Made by a program: the position numbers and the translations under genes | The notes under the pieces: generated by a model | The model's database searches: none | Told to the model about the DNA's origin: nothing | Seen by the model: the letters and a program-made list of their open reading frames with translations, nothing else | Assembly (NCBI GenBank): GCA_965544035.1 | Contig: CBEULR010000005.1 | Span: 95,685 to 159,684 of the forward strand | Source of the DNA: CBEULR01 sp965544035 | GTDB lineage: Bacteria > Bacillota > Desulfotomaculia > Desulfotomaculales > Desulforudaceae | Length of the DNA: 64,000 bases | Direction: 5' to 3' | Shown: positions 35,053 to 43,380 of the stretch, one piece after another | Position numbering within the stretch: position 1 is the stretch's first letter | Layout of the letters: each line of letters starts with the position of its first letter

Positions 35053-35081
35053 TGTTTCACGTGGCACCTGACCGTGAAACA
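35053..35081. repeat. parS-like palindrome 4
   Basis: It is the most diverged of the four: TGTTTCACGTGGCACC at the left and CGTGAAACA at the right, again exactly 29 bp. It lies 24 bp after the LAGLIDADG-type ORF. Confidence 0.65.
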
Positions 35082-35168
35082 GCGCCTTCGGTCTGGTGTG
35101 CCAAGGCTCCCCCAGTCTTCAGTGTTCCCCTGATGTTATGGAAATATACGTCTGTTTAGCTTGACTAG

Positions 35169-35197
35169 TTGAAAAAAAAGGAACCCGAAGATATGAT
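35169..35197 (+). promoter_or_regulatory. Possible promoter for the DUF4446 gene
   Basis: TTGAAA and TATGAT are separated by 17 nt in an AT-rich patch, leaving a leader of about 170 nt before the next gene. The rest of the spacer 35082-35372 holds nothing else I can name. Confidence 0.4.
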
Positions 35198-35372
35198 TAT
35201 GAATCATAAAACCCCGATGTCATCGTGTCCATCTGTTTTGACGGCGGTGGGTGGTTGCCTGGCCGGACAATAGCTCCCGGAGTCTCGCCCGTGTTTCTTC
35301 GGATTGGAACGGTTTGCTCTTCGGGGCGTGACAAACAAGGCTGCAATCTTAAGTACGAAAAGGGGCTGAGCA

Positions 35373-35858
35373 ATGCCGATCAGTGATTATCAAAATGAAA
35401 TCATTCTGGCACTCTTGGGTATTCTAATCCTGACCAGTATCATCCAGGGCGTTTACTACCGCCGCATGGTCCGACAGCAGCAGCGCCTGCTGCAGTTCAT
35501 ACGCATGCACGGCGGCGAAAGCATTGAAAAGAGCCTGCACAACTGCACCACACGGCTGGAGGGAATCGAGACCCGGCTGGAAGACGTGGGCCGGTGGCAG
35601 CAGGCTATCGAGGAGAAGTTGGCCGGTTGTGTCCGGGCGCCTCGGGTGTACCGCTACGACGCATTTGACGACGTGGGCAGCCAACTCAGCTTCTCGACCG
35701 CCTTTTTGGATGGGAAGGGCGAAGGCGCGGTGCTGACCACACTCTATTCCCGCCTCGAATCGCGCACGTACTGTAAACCGGTAAGCGGGGGTGCTTCTCC
35801 GTATCCGCTGACCGAGGAGGAACAGGAAGTGATCGCACGGTCGCTGGGGAAACGCTGA
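35373..35858 (+). CDS. DUF4446 family membrane protein
   Basis: This 161-residue protein has one N-terminal membrane segment (IILALLGILILTSIIQGVYY), a coiled-coil-like middle (about residues 25-90) and the family motif RYDAFDDVGSQLSFSTAFLD with a following ESRTYCKPVSGG. DUF4446 proteins commonly sit next to parAB in Firmicutes; their function is unknown. It is followed by a phosphoribosyltransferase gene 31 bp downstream. Confidence 0.85.
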   Translation: MPISDYQNEIILALLGILILTSIIQGVYYRRMVRQQQRLLQFIRMHGGESIEKSLHNCTTRLEGIETRLEDVGRWQQAIEEKLAGCVRAPRVYRYDAFDDVGSQLSFSTAFLDGKGEGAVLTTLYSRLESRTYCKPVSGGASPYPLTEEEQEVIARSLGKR

Positions 35859-35889
35859 CCGCTGATCGTTATCAGGGGGTGTCGTCGGA

Positions 35890-36522
35890 GTGTTTGAGAA
35901 TCGCGAAGAGGCCGGTCGGCGTTTGGCCGATCGTTTAGCGGATGATTCCTTCCCCAACGGACTGGTTCTGGGGATTCCCCGGGGCGGGGTGGTGGTTGCC
36001 GCGCCGGTGGCGGAGAGGCTGGGTCTGCCGCTGGACATCATTATCCCCCGTAAAATCGGGGCGCCACACAACCCGGAGGTGGCAGTCGGTGCCGTGACCG
36101 AGGACGGCACGGCAATCTATGACCGGACACTTCTCGCCCGCCTCGGCCTCGACGAGACCGATCTGGCTCCCCGGATCGAGAAGGAGATTGCAGAGATCAA
36201 ACGCCGGAACACCCTGTACCGGGGTGGGCGGGAAAAGGCTGACTATGGCGGCAGGACGGTGATCCTCGTTGATGACGGGGTGGCGACCGGGAGTACGACA
36301 TTGGCTGCTCTCCGCTCTATCAAGAAAGGAAATCCGCGTGCAGTGGTATTAGCGGTGCCCGTAGCTCCCCCGGACACGCTGAGGCGTCTTTCCCGGGAGG
36401 TGGACCGCGTGGTCTGCCTGGAGTCACCGATCGAGTTTTACGCCGTGGGGCAGTTCTACCTTGATTTCCCGCAGACGTCGGATGACGAGGTGATTGAGCT
36501 CCTGAGGCGCTTCGCCGTATAA
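35890..36522 (+). CDS. Phosphoribosyltransferase-family protein
   Basis: This 210-residue type I PRTase-like protein has the PRPP loop VILVDDGVATGSTTLAAL near residue 123 and an N-terminal substrate region GIPRGGVVVAAPVAERLGLPL. The group is often annotated 'putative phosphoribosyl transferase'; the acceptor base is unknown. The GTG at 35890 gives the family N-terminus FENREEAGRRLA. It is probably transcribed with the DUF4446 gene. Confidence 0.85.
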   Translation: MFENREEAGRRLADRLADDSFPNGLVLGIPRGGVVVAAPVAERLGLPLDIIIPRKIGAPHNPEVAVGAVTEDGTAIYDRTLLARLGLDETDLAPRIEKEIAEIKRRNTLYRGGREKADYGGRTVILVDDGVATGSTTLAALRSIKKGNPRAVVLAVPVAPPDTLRRLSREVDRVVCLESPIEFYAVGQFYLDFPQTSDDEVIELLRRFAV

Positions 36523-36567
36523 AAGCGCAAAACCTCTCGGATACTAAAGTTACGGGAGGTGATTGTT

Positions 36568-36810
36568 ATGAAGAAGGTGGCAATCAGTGAAGGTCTGGGC
36601 GACCTCGGGCATTATTTCGAGAACCGGGGTTATACCGTTGTTCCGCCCGACGAGGCCGACAATTCGGCGGCGCTGGTAGTTTCCGGGATGACTGAGAATT
36701 TCACCGGTTTGCAGAAGCGGGCGCTGAAGGTGCCCGTCGTCAATGCGGAAGGTAAAACGCCCGAGCAGGTTTTTGAACAGGTGGAACGGGCGGCGAACAT
36801 TAAAAGGTAA
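36568..36810 (+). CDS. UPF0180 (YkuS-like) protein
   Basis: This 80-residue protein, MKKVAISEGLGDLGHYFENRG..., matches UPF0180, a short family of unknown function in Gram-positive spore formers. The ATG at 36568 has ribosome-binding site GGGAGGTG. An in-frame GTG 9 nt upstream is less likely. It ends before a strong bidirectional terminator. Confidence 0.8.
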   Translation: MKKVAISEGLGDLGHYFENRGYTVVPPDEADNSAALVVSGMTENFTGLQKRALKVPVVNAEGKTPEQVFEQVERAANIKR

Positions 36811-36822
36811 TATCGTTGACAG

Positions 36823-36858
36823 AAGGGACCCCGCAGGCTTCACGCCGCGGGGTCCTTT
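36823..36858. terminator. Bidirectional terminator
   Basis: AAGGGACCCCGC pairs with GCGGGGTCCTTT between the convergent UPF0180 and yyaC genes. Confidence 0.85.
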
Positions 36859-36896
36859 GAACCTGTGGGGTAATATGGAGTAGGGGTTCGCTTCAT

Positions 36897-37532
36897 TCAG
36901 TTCAGTGCTGTCTGCCGTACCGGACAGTCGGCCGCCACGGCGGCCTGCCGACAGGTGGCCATAGTCTGCTCCAGACCGGCAGCGATTACATCGGCGATCT
37001 GCATGACCACGCTCAGTCGGGTGTTCTGCAAAATCATATACTCCATGAACCCACCGACGTTGACCACACCTGTAATATGCATCTCCCCGACAGCGGGCAG
37101 TGACTTCTTTACTCCGGCACCCGGTTTCAGAGGACCATCGCTCAGGTTCACATACCCGATATTGTCCGGATAACCGAGACAGGCATCAACCGCGATTACA
37201 AACGGATGATCATACTTGGCCCGAATCTCGGCGATTACACGGGCCAGGTTGGTGGCGTGTACGGGTTCGTCCAGTGTGCCGTAAACGGCAAACTTGTCTT
37301 GGGACGACCGGGCCAGCCTGCTTCCGACCAGAGGCCCGAGCGCGTCACCCGTAGAGCGGTCGGTGCCGATGCAGAGAATGACGACCGGTCTTTGGTTGTG
37401 TTCAATGCCGGCCTCGGACAAGCGGCGGTAGATTTCATCGGCCAGTTTGGTCGCGGCGAACGGGTCTTCTATGTGAATCCGAGTGGTCTCGGGATCAGGC
37501 TGCTTGGACTTCAGAATGGGCAGCTTAGACAT
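36897..37532 (-). CDS. yyaC: Sporulation protein YyaC (GPR-like fold)
   Basis: This 211-residue protein matches YyaC (DUF1256), related in fold to spore protease GPR and hydrogenase maturation proteases. Conserved stretches are VVILCIGTDRSTGDALGPLVG near residue 50 and VIAVDACLGYPDNIGYV, with an acidic residue expected in catalysis. Its presence supports a spore-forming host. The ATG at 37532 has GGGGGCC upstream. It is one of the few minus-strand genes on the right arm. Confidence 0.9.
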   Translation of the reverse strand: MSKLPILKSKQPDPETTRIHIEDPFAATKLADEIYRRLSEAGIEHNQRPVVILCIGTDRSTGDALGPLVGSRLARSSQDKFAVYGTLDEPVHATNLARVIAEIRAKYDHPFVIAVDACLGYPDNIGYVNLSDGPLKPGAGVKKSLPAVGEMHITGVVNVGGFMEYMILQNTRLSVVMQIADVIAAGLEQTMATCRQAAVAADCPVRQTALN

Positions 37533-37672
37533 TTCACGGCCCCCTTTCCGAATCAGACATAACTAATATAGTTATTGCCGACCCGCCCCCCGGTTATTCC
37601 CCTTCAGTGGGTTTTTGGCCCATTCCGTGAGGCATACAGATTAAGAGATGAAGCGTGCGGGAGGTGGAGCGG

Positions 37673-38743
37673 GTGTTTAAACCCGGTGCGTTGAAAACGG
37701 CGCTGCTCTACGCCGGATCGGTTATCGGCGCCGGGTTTGCCTCCGGACAGGAGATCCTCCAGTTTTTCGGCGTTCACGGGTCGATGGCCATCTGGGGCGT
37801 TTGTTTGGCCACCCTGCTGTTTGCCTACCTCGGGGCGGTGATCCAGGTGACGGCCGTGCGGCTGCGTGCCGTGAATTACCGCGAGGTTTTGAATCACCTG
37901 CTGGGCGGCTCCCTGGCAGGAGCCATGGACCTCTTCAGCCTCGGCATGCTGGTGGCCGGGCTGGGGGTGATGCTGGCCGGTAGCGGCGCCGTGTTTCAGG
38001 AACAGTTCGGCCTGCCCACGGCCGGCGGGGTCCTGGTGCTGGCGTGTATGGTGTCGATCGTGATTTATACCGGATTGAACGGACTAGTGGCCGTAAACGC
38101 CGTTCTGGTGCCGGTGAAGATTGCGCTGGTGTCCGGAGTCTGCCTGCTGGCGCTGATCCTTGACGGCGGCGAGACCCGAAACATGGTCGAGCAGACGGCC
38201 TCCGGACGGGTGGCGCTCGACAACTGGCTGTTGTCCGCGTTGCTCTATGTGTCCTACAATATGATCGCTCCCATAGCCGTACTATCCTCCCTGGGGCGCT
38301 ACCTCAGCCGGGAACAGGCCCTGTTGGGGGCGGTGTCGGGGGGGCTGATCCTGGGCGCGGCCGCCGGTTTGGTCACCTTGGCGGTGGTCGCCTTTTATCC
38401 CGCGGCCTCGCTTTATCAGCTGCCTGTGCTGTTTTTGGCCGGTCTGCTGCACCCGGCGGTGCGGCTGTTGATCTCCGTCGTCATCTGGCTGGCCGTTTTC
38501 ACCACCGCCATCGCCAACGCCCACGGCTTTGCCAGCCGCCTGGCCCTGCCCGGCACCCGCGGCTACCGGATGGCCGGGATCGGCATCACTCTTGCCGTGA
38601 TTCCGCTGGCTTTCGCTGACTTCGCCACCCTGATCGGACTGCTGTACCCCCTGTTCGGATACGGCGGCCTGATCCTGGTCGCGGCCTTGGTTGTGCGCCC
38701 CTTGAGCAGGTTTTTGATCGGCCGTCACGAAAAAAGTGTCTAA
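37673..38743 (+). CDS. YkvI-type membrane transporter-like protein
   Basis: This protein of about 356 residues has ten or so membrane segments and begins FKPGALKTALLYAGSVIGAGFASGQE, the pattern of YkvI-like proteins, which are distantly related to LeuT-fold transporters. The substrate is unknown. A GTG at 37673 has GGGAGG at good spacing; an in-frame GTG 18 nt upstream does not. The C-terminus is basic (GRHEKSV). Confidence 0.8.
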   Translation: MFKPGALKTALLYAGSVIGAGFASGQEILQFFGVHGSMAIWGVCLATLLFAYLGAVIQVTAVRLRAVNYREVLNHLLGGSLAGAMDLFSLGMLVAGLGVMLAGSGAVFQEQFGLPTAGGVLVLACMVSIVIYTGLNGLVAVNAVLVPVKIALVSGVCLLALILDGGETRNMVEQTASGRVALDNWLLSALLYVSYNMIAPIAVLSSLGRYLSREQALLGAVSGGLILGAAAGLVTLAVVAFYPAASLYQLPVLFLAGLLHPAVRLLISVVIWLAVFTTAIANAHGFASRLALPGTRGYRMAGIGITLAVIPLAFADFATLIGLLYPLFGYGGLILVAALVVRPLSRFLIGRHEKSV

Positions 38744-38808
38744 TATAGACACATTTTCGATATGATAAGCACAGAGTTTGGGAAATAAAGCCTGTGAGGA
38801 GGGATCGC

Positions 38809-39489
38809 GTGAACTGGGTCGATTACCTGCTCATCGCCATTCTGGTCATGGGAGCCTGGAGCGGACTGATGCGGGGGCTGGTGCGCAGTGTTCTGGGGCT
38901 GGTCGCGCTTGGCCTGGGGTTCGTCGTTGCCATGCGGTACTATGTACCGGTTGCCCAGTTTTTGAACGAGCGGTTCGGTCTGGTTCCGGTGCTTTCCGGT
39001 TTCTATGCCGACCGGTTCGCCGCGCCCGCTTCGACTGCTCTGCCGGCCGCGCCCGGCGGTGGGGAAGGGTGGACTTTCCCGGGCAGCATTGACGGTCTGG
39101 TCAGCAGTTTCGACCTTTTCTTGGCCGGACAGGGTCCCGCGTCGAGCTTGGGATTCCCCGACACACTGGCGACGGCCACGGTGAATACGGCGGCCTTTCT
39201 GATCATCCTTTTCGCTACCGCACTGATAGCGGGCAGTGTCTTATCGATTGTGCCCCGGCTGCCCCTGTTGATGCCGCTGGACCGGGCCGGCGGATTCTGC
39301 TTCGGGCTGTTCAAGGGCTTTGTATTCGGGGCGCTGGCGGTGGGGGCGCTGAAGCTGCTCAGCCTGTCCAGTCTGTTTATGGGACCGAATGCCATTTCAA
39401 GCGGGCTTGAGCAGTCCCAGGTGGTGCCGGCCTATATCGGCTTCCTGGACTATGTCTGGAGACTGGTGATGCCCGCAACCGCTTTATAG
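38809..39489 (+). CDS. CvpA-family membrane protein
   Basis: This 226-residue protein has four membrane segments and the CvpA-like N-terminus WVDYLLIAILVMGAWSGLMRGLVRSVLGL. CvpA (named for colicin V production) is a broadly distributed membrane protein of unclear role. The GTG at 38809 has AGGAGGG upstream. A periplasmic-side loop (about residues 60-110) is rich in Pro, Gly and Ala. Confidence 0.82.
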   Translation: MNWVDYLLIAILVMGAWSGLMRGLVRSVLGLVALGLGFVVAMRYYVPVAQFLNERFGLVPVLSGFYADRFAAPASTALPAAPGGGEGWTFPGSIDGLVSSFDLFLAGQGPASSLGFPDTLATATVNTAAFLIILFATALIAGSVLSIVPRLPLLMPLDRAGGFCFGLFKGFVFGALAVGALKLLSLSSLFMGPNAISSGLEQSQVVPAYIGFLDYVWRLVMPATAL

Positions 39490-39537
39490 GGGCGGGGACG
39501 TTTCCCCGGAGCTTTCATGAATCAAGGAGGAACCCTG

Positions 39538-40929
39538 ATGAATGCCGAGCACGGTGAAAGAAAAAGCGCCTGGGCGGCGTATGAAAGTGATGAACAGCGC
39601 AGTGAGGTTTTTGCTTTTGCCGAGCGGTACAAGCGCTTCCTGGATGCCGCCAAGACCGAACGCGAGGCGGTGGCCGTAATCGTACAGGCGGCCCGGGAGA
39701 ACGGTTTCCTGGACCTGGCCGGGGCGTATTCCCTGAAGCCCGGAGACCGGTTCTACACCGTGAACCGGGATAAAGCGGTAATAATCGGACGGGTCGGCCA
39801 GCTGCCTCCCGAGGCCGGTTTCAGCATTGTCGGGGCACATCTCGATGCCCCAAGGCTGGACCTGAAACCACGCCCGCTCTATGAGGATCAGGGGCAGGCG
39901 CTCTTCAAGACTCATTACTACGGCGGCATTAAGAAATACCAGTGGCTCACCGTTCCCCTGGCGCTGCACGGAACGGTCTGCCGGTCGAACGGGGAGTGCA
40001 TTTCGCTGGTCATCGGAGAAGCACCGGGCGAGCCGGTGTTCACGATCAGCGATCTGCTTCCGCACCTGGCCAAGGATCAGGTTGAAAAGAAGATGAGCGA
40101 GGCCGTTCCCGGCGAGGGACTGAACCTGATCGTCGGCAGCATTCCGCTGGCCGGCGCCGAAAAGGAACCGGTGCGGCAGGCGGTGTTGGAGTACCTGGCC
40201 CGGGTTTACGGCATAGCCGAGGATGATCTGGTCAGCGCCGAGATTGAGGCCGTACCGGCGTGGAAGGCCGCCGATATAGGCTTTGACCGGGGACTGGTCG
40301 GAGGGTACGGTCAGGACGACCGCATCTGCGCTTTTGCCGCCGTTCAGGCGCTGTTCGAAGCCAACCAGCCGGCACATACCGGTTTGACCGTACTGGTGGA
40401 CAAAGAAGAGATAGGATCGACCGGCAACACCGGTATGCTGGGGGCATTCTTCGAAAACACGGCGGCCGAGCTTCTGGCTCGCCTCGGCCCGTACAGCGAT
40501 TTGATCCTGCGACGTACCCTGGCCGCTTCCTGCGCCCTCTCCGCAGACGTTAACGCCGCGCTGGATCCGAATTTCACCGATGTTCTGGACAAGTACAACG
40601 CCGCCCGGCTCGGTGGGGGCGTGGTGATTACCAAGTATACCGGAAGTAAAGGCAAGTATTCGGCCAACGATGCCCACGCCGAATTCGTCGGTGCGGTACT
40701 GCGGACCTTTAAAGCCGCCGGGGTGCGGTGGCAGTCCGGTGAGCTGGGCAAGGTGGACCAGGGCGGCGGCGGGACAATTGCCCACATCCTGGCCGCGTAC
40801 GGGATGGATGTTCTGGACTGCGGTCCGGCGCTTCTGAGTATGCACGCACCCTTCGAAATCGCCAGCAAGGTCGATCTATTCGAGGCATTCCGGGGATACC
40901 GGGCGTTCTTTGAACGGAACTGGGGGTAA
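39538..40929 (+). CDS. M18-family aminopeptidase
   Basis: This 463-residue zinc aminopeptidase has the M18 ligand motifs GAHLDAPR (His and Asp), the bridging Asp in GYGQDDR, EE in VDKEEIGS, and a C-terminal His in SMHAPFE. M18 enzymes are large cytoplasmic dodecamers that trim N-terminal residues, often acidic or hydrophobic. The ATG at 39538 has AGGAGGA; an ATG seven codons upstream does not. Confidence 0.93.
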   Translation: MNAEHGERKSAWAAYESDEQRSEVFAFAERYKRFLDAAKTEREAVAVIVQAARENGFLDLAGAYSLKPGDRFYTVNRDKAVIIGRVGQLPPEAGFSIVGAHLDAPRLDLKPRPLYEDQGQALFKTHYYGGIKKYQWLTVPLALHGTVCRSNGECISLVIGEAPGEPVFTISDLLPHLAKDQVEKKMSEAVPGEGLNLIVGSIPLAGAEKEPVRQAVLEYLARVYGIAEDDLVSAEIEAVPAWKAADIGFDRGLVGGYGQDDRICAFAAVQALFEANQPAHTGLTVLVDKEEIGSTGNTGMLGAFFENTAAELLARLGPYSDLILRRTLAASCALSADVNAALDPNFTDVLDKYNAARLGGGVVITKYTGSKGKYSANDAHAEFVGAVLRTFKAAGVRWQSGELGKVDQGGGGTIAHILAAYGMDVLDCGPALLSMHAPFEIASKVDLFEAFRGYRAFFERNWG

Positions 40930-40933
40930 TCGG

Positions 40934-41125
40934 ATGACGGTGACGGATGTCAAGGTCGGCGATGTTGTTCGGATGAAAAAATCACATCCCTGCGGCTCGG
41001 ACCGCTGGGAGATTCTGCGTACCGGTGTGGACTTCCGGTTGAAGTGCCTGGGCTGCGGCCGCGTGGTCCTGCTGCCGCGGCCCAAGTTCCTCAAGGCAGT
41101 GCGTGAAGTGGTGTTCGAACAGTAG
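40934..41125 (+). CDS. DUF951 family protein
   Basis: This 63-residue protein (MTVTDVKVGDVVRMKKSHPCGSDRWEILRTG) has the DUF951 pattern of a small beta-barrel with a CxxC (KCLGCGR) and another Cys near the N-terminus, possibly metal-binding. It begins 4 bp after the aminopeptidase stop codon. The function is unknown; a close relative in Bacillus is annotated YyzM. Confidence 0.85.
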   Translation: MTVTDVKVGDVVRMKKSHPCGSDRWEILRTGVDFRLKCLGCGRVVLLPRPKFLKAVREVVFEQ

Positions 41126-41334
41126 TCAATTGGTTCGAACACCCGATCTCTCCGTTTCTCAAAACCCCGAACCAATCTTAAAAAAGAAAATGCAATTGTA
41201 TGCGAGTGGAAGAAAATGGGAGATCCACATGGCACAGCTGTCCTATTTCGCGCAGACGGGCTCTCAGCGGAGTTGCACCGCTGTGCTATCATTAGGGCAA
41301 AAAATGCCTGGATAAAGTTGGCAATGAAAAGAAT

Positions 41335-41500
41335 GTTTACCGGTTCCCATAAGAGGTGGGTTGGCGAACGCACCGGGGGACCGCGTAAAGAATCTGGTGC
41401 GTGAGGAGGTGAACATCCGGAAGCTGGATGCCCTTGACGGGTGAAGATCCGAAGCTGTCGCGACAGCGCAAGAATGTATAGGCGTAGTCCGGGGGGCGGA
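41335..41500 (+). promoter_or_regulatory. Structured 5' leader, perhaps a c-di-AMP-type riboswitch
   Basis: In the 370-bp spacer after DUF951, ACGCACC pairs with GGTGCGT around GGGGGACCG. Hairpins CATCC/GGATG and GCTGTCGCGACAGC follow. Fragments resemble the ydaO/yuaA c-di-AMP riboswitch (GGGGGACC, GGTGAA, CCGAA..GACAGC..AGGCG), but the closing stem and CAGCTAACC core are not convincing. It precedes a signal-peptide-like ORF. I regard it as a structured leader of uncertain class. Confidence 0.35.
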
Positions 41501-41817
41501 TGATGAAAAGCAGCTTAAGGAAAGGTTTGCTTATTCTGGCCCTGGTGCTGGGTTTCTGTCTGGCATCGGGGTGGCTGATCGCTCCACAGCCGGACGGTTA
41601 CGATACACCCATCCAGATGATCGCGCCCGCAGATGCGGCTGCGGATTGGTTTAATCCGCCGGCTCTGGCGGCGATCCTGAGTGCGGGGCCGTTGTGGCAG
41701 AGAATTGCCGGCCGGTTTTGTGGAATACGACGGACGGTTTTTGGAGTACGGCGATCACCTCCAACCATCTTGCACCGGCGGTGCGGGGTGCATGGCCGGA
41801 GATGGAGAAAGGGGTAA
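41500..41817 (+). CDS. Possible exported protein, perhaps frameshifted
   Basis: The first 45 residues look real: MMKSSLRKGLLILALVLGF is a signal or anchor helix, followed by a soluble segment with PADAAADWFNPPALAAIL. From about residue 70 the frame turns into Arg-rich sequence (GIRRTVFGVRR), while other frames over 41694-41900 read more like protein (DGFWSTAITSNHLAPAVRG or FVEYDGRFLEYGDHLQ). A frameshift or decayed gene is therefore possible. No family is recognised. It lies directly behind the structured leader. Confidence 0.45.
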   Translation: MMKSSLRKGLLILALVLGFCLASGWLIAPQPDGYDTPIQMIAPADAAADWFNPPALAAILSAGPLWQRIAGRFCGIRRTVFGVRRSPPTILHRRCGVHGRRWRKG

Positions 41818-41948
41818 ACGGGATGGCGGAGGCGAGTATGAACAAGCTGAGTATAAGGACAGGCAGCCGGCGGCCGCAGAGCGGTTCCGGCGAACATAAC
41901 GGAAAAATACGTGAGTGCTTCGGCGCTCTAGGCTAAACACTTAATGAC

Positions 41949-41988
41949 ACCGGTTTGCACCGGTCCCCTGGTCCAAGGTCGACCAGGC
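41949..41988 (+). other. Tandem hairpins before the acidic membrane protein
   Basis: ACCGGTTTGCACCGGT and then CCTGGTC/GACCAGG fold as two adjacent hairpins in the 40 bp after 41949. There is no U-tract; they may be leader structure. Confidence 0.35.
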
Positions 41989-42048
41989 TGAGGATTCCTT
42001 GAAAGGCATACGTTCCCCGTATAGATAAATGCGTACCCTAAAGAGAGA

Positions 42049-42792
42049 ATGTTTTCCACGGGAAAAAGCCGGGTAGCAGGCCCAGCACCAGTTCTTCCTC
42101 ATGCGGATATTCCTGAAAGGTTGGTGAGGCTATTGCCCAGAACGGTCGGCGACGGAAGCCCGAGCAATCTCCGCCGGTATGTGCGGAAAAAGCGGTCGTC
42201 CGCCGAAAAGTCACGGTACGTTCTTAAGGAACGGCAGGCGGCAAATGATTGGGCCTGCATTCCCCAGTCCCGGCGCGTGATCGATGAGCCGGATTTGGTT
42301 AAGCGGGAGGTGGAACAGCCGTTCCGAACCCGCAGATCCGCACATATCCGGGACCTGCACCAAGACTATGATCAGGAAGACTATTACTATGAACCGGACT
42401 ATGAGCCGGATGACGAATATGAACCGGACGATATCCCCCGGCGCTCCCGTTCGGTCCCGGCGCGGCGGTACCGTCCGGCTGACATACTGAACCTCAGGGC
42501 GATTACGGCGGCGGTCGTGGTCATCCTCGCGGCGGTGATCTGCGGGATGGCGGCCGAAAGCCGGTTCGGGGTGCTCTCCGCCCTGATTACGGGATTGGCT
42601 TCCTCTGCGGCTGCTGTTGCCGGTTGGTTGGCAACGGTCAGCCCGGTCACACTGGCCGGCGGCGCCGTCATAATTCTTATCGGCGCATGGATGATCGCCA
42701 AGGCCGTGCGCCTCAAGCGGACTTATTACGATGAGCCCGCCCCGCGGCGGCGGGTTTTGGTTTCAAAGGAAACACTGGATCGGTATTTCTAG
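42049..42792 (+). CDS. Membrane protein with an acidic Tyr/Asp/Glu-rich repeat
   Basis: This 247-residue protein of unknown family has a basic N-terminal third (RRYVRKKRSSAEKSR), a low-complexity stretch rich in Asp, Glu, Tyr and Pro (about residues 103-125, with EPDYEPDDEYEPDD), and two or three hydrophobic helices (about residues 150-225), then a basic tail ending VSKETLDRYF. The start is uncertain; ATG at 42049 has only a weak AGAGAG ribosome-binding site and GTG or TTG codons 75-90 nt downstream are possible. Confidence 0.6.
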   Translation: MFSTGKSRVAGPAPVLPHADIPERLVRLLPRTVGDGSPSNLRRYVRKKRSSAEKSRYVLKERQAANDWACIPQSRRVIDEPDLVKREVEQPFRTRRSAHIRDLHQDYDQEDYYYEPDYEPDDEYEPDDIPRRSRSVPARRYRPADILNLRAITAAVVVILAAVICGMAAESRFGVLSALITGLASSAAAVAGWLATVSPVTLAGGAVIILIGAWMIAKAVRLKRTYYDEPAPRRRVLVSKETLDRYF

Positions 42793-42868
42793 CTAGAGAA
42801 TCCCTCCTCTCAGTTTACAGGAGCTCCTTCCTCTGGCCATATTCCCCACAATATGGTCAAAGGACGCT

Positions 42869-42900
42869 GCCCTCCGGGGTACTTCTCCGGAGGGCTTTTT
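42869..42900 (+). terminator. Intrinsic terminator before rpsF
   Basis: GCCCTCCGG pairs with CCGGAGGGC and is followed by TTTTT. Confidence 0.9.
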
Positions 42901-42944
42901 CACATGCCCCGAGCGTCCTGACAGTCACCGGCAGGAGACGGTGC

Positions 42945-42974
42945 TTGACGGATAACCAGGATGTGGGTTATGAT
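42945..42974 (+). promoter_or_regulatory. Promoter of the rpsF operon
   Basis: TTGACG and TATGAT are separated by 18 nt, about 80 bp upstream of the rpsF start. Confidence 0.7.
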
Positions 42975-43052
42975 ATTTGCGGTCTGCCCGTGTTTTCCAC
43001 CCTGCCCCGGCTTCGGGCCGGGGCCGTTAGTCCGCAGGGAGGAGGTGAGACT

Positions 43053-43337
43053 GTGCGGCAGTATGAAGTAATGTACATCCTCAACGCCGATTTGGACGAA
43101 GAAGCCACCACCGCACTGATGGACAAGTTCAGTGATCTGATTGCGGGCCGGGGCGGCGAGATTACCAAGACCGATGTCTGGGGCAAGAGACGCCTGGCTT
43201 ATGAGATCAAGCACAAGCGCGAGGGATTTTACGTCGTGTTTGAGTTTAAGGGCGATGCAGACGCAGCCGCCGAGCTTGATCGGGTGTTCCGGATCACGGA
43301 CGGTGTCTTGAGGCACATCATTATTCGCAAAGATTAG
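43053..43337 (+). CDS. rpsF: 30S ribosomal protein S6
   Basis: This 94-residue protein (RQYEVMYILNADLDEEATTALMDKF) is full-length S6. The GTG at 43053 has AGGAGGTGA upstream. It is the first gene of the rpsF-ssb-rpsR set. Confidence 0.97.
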   Translation: MRQYEVMYILNADLDEEATTALMDKFSDLIAGRGGEITKTDVWGKRRLAYEIKHKREGFYVVFEFKGDADAAAELDRVFRITDGVLRHIIIRKD

Positions 43338-43380
43338 TAACCGGCGCTATTGGTTTTTCAGTTGCAAGGTGGTGTTTCTT

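Noticed and set aside
33141..35081. CRISPR-like repeats, because ends read GTTTC...GAAAC
   Set aside because: The four elements are 384-941 bp apart with no regular spacers, and no cas genes are present.
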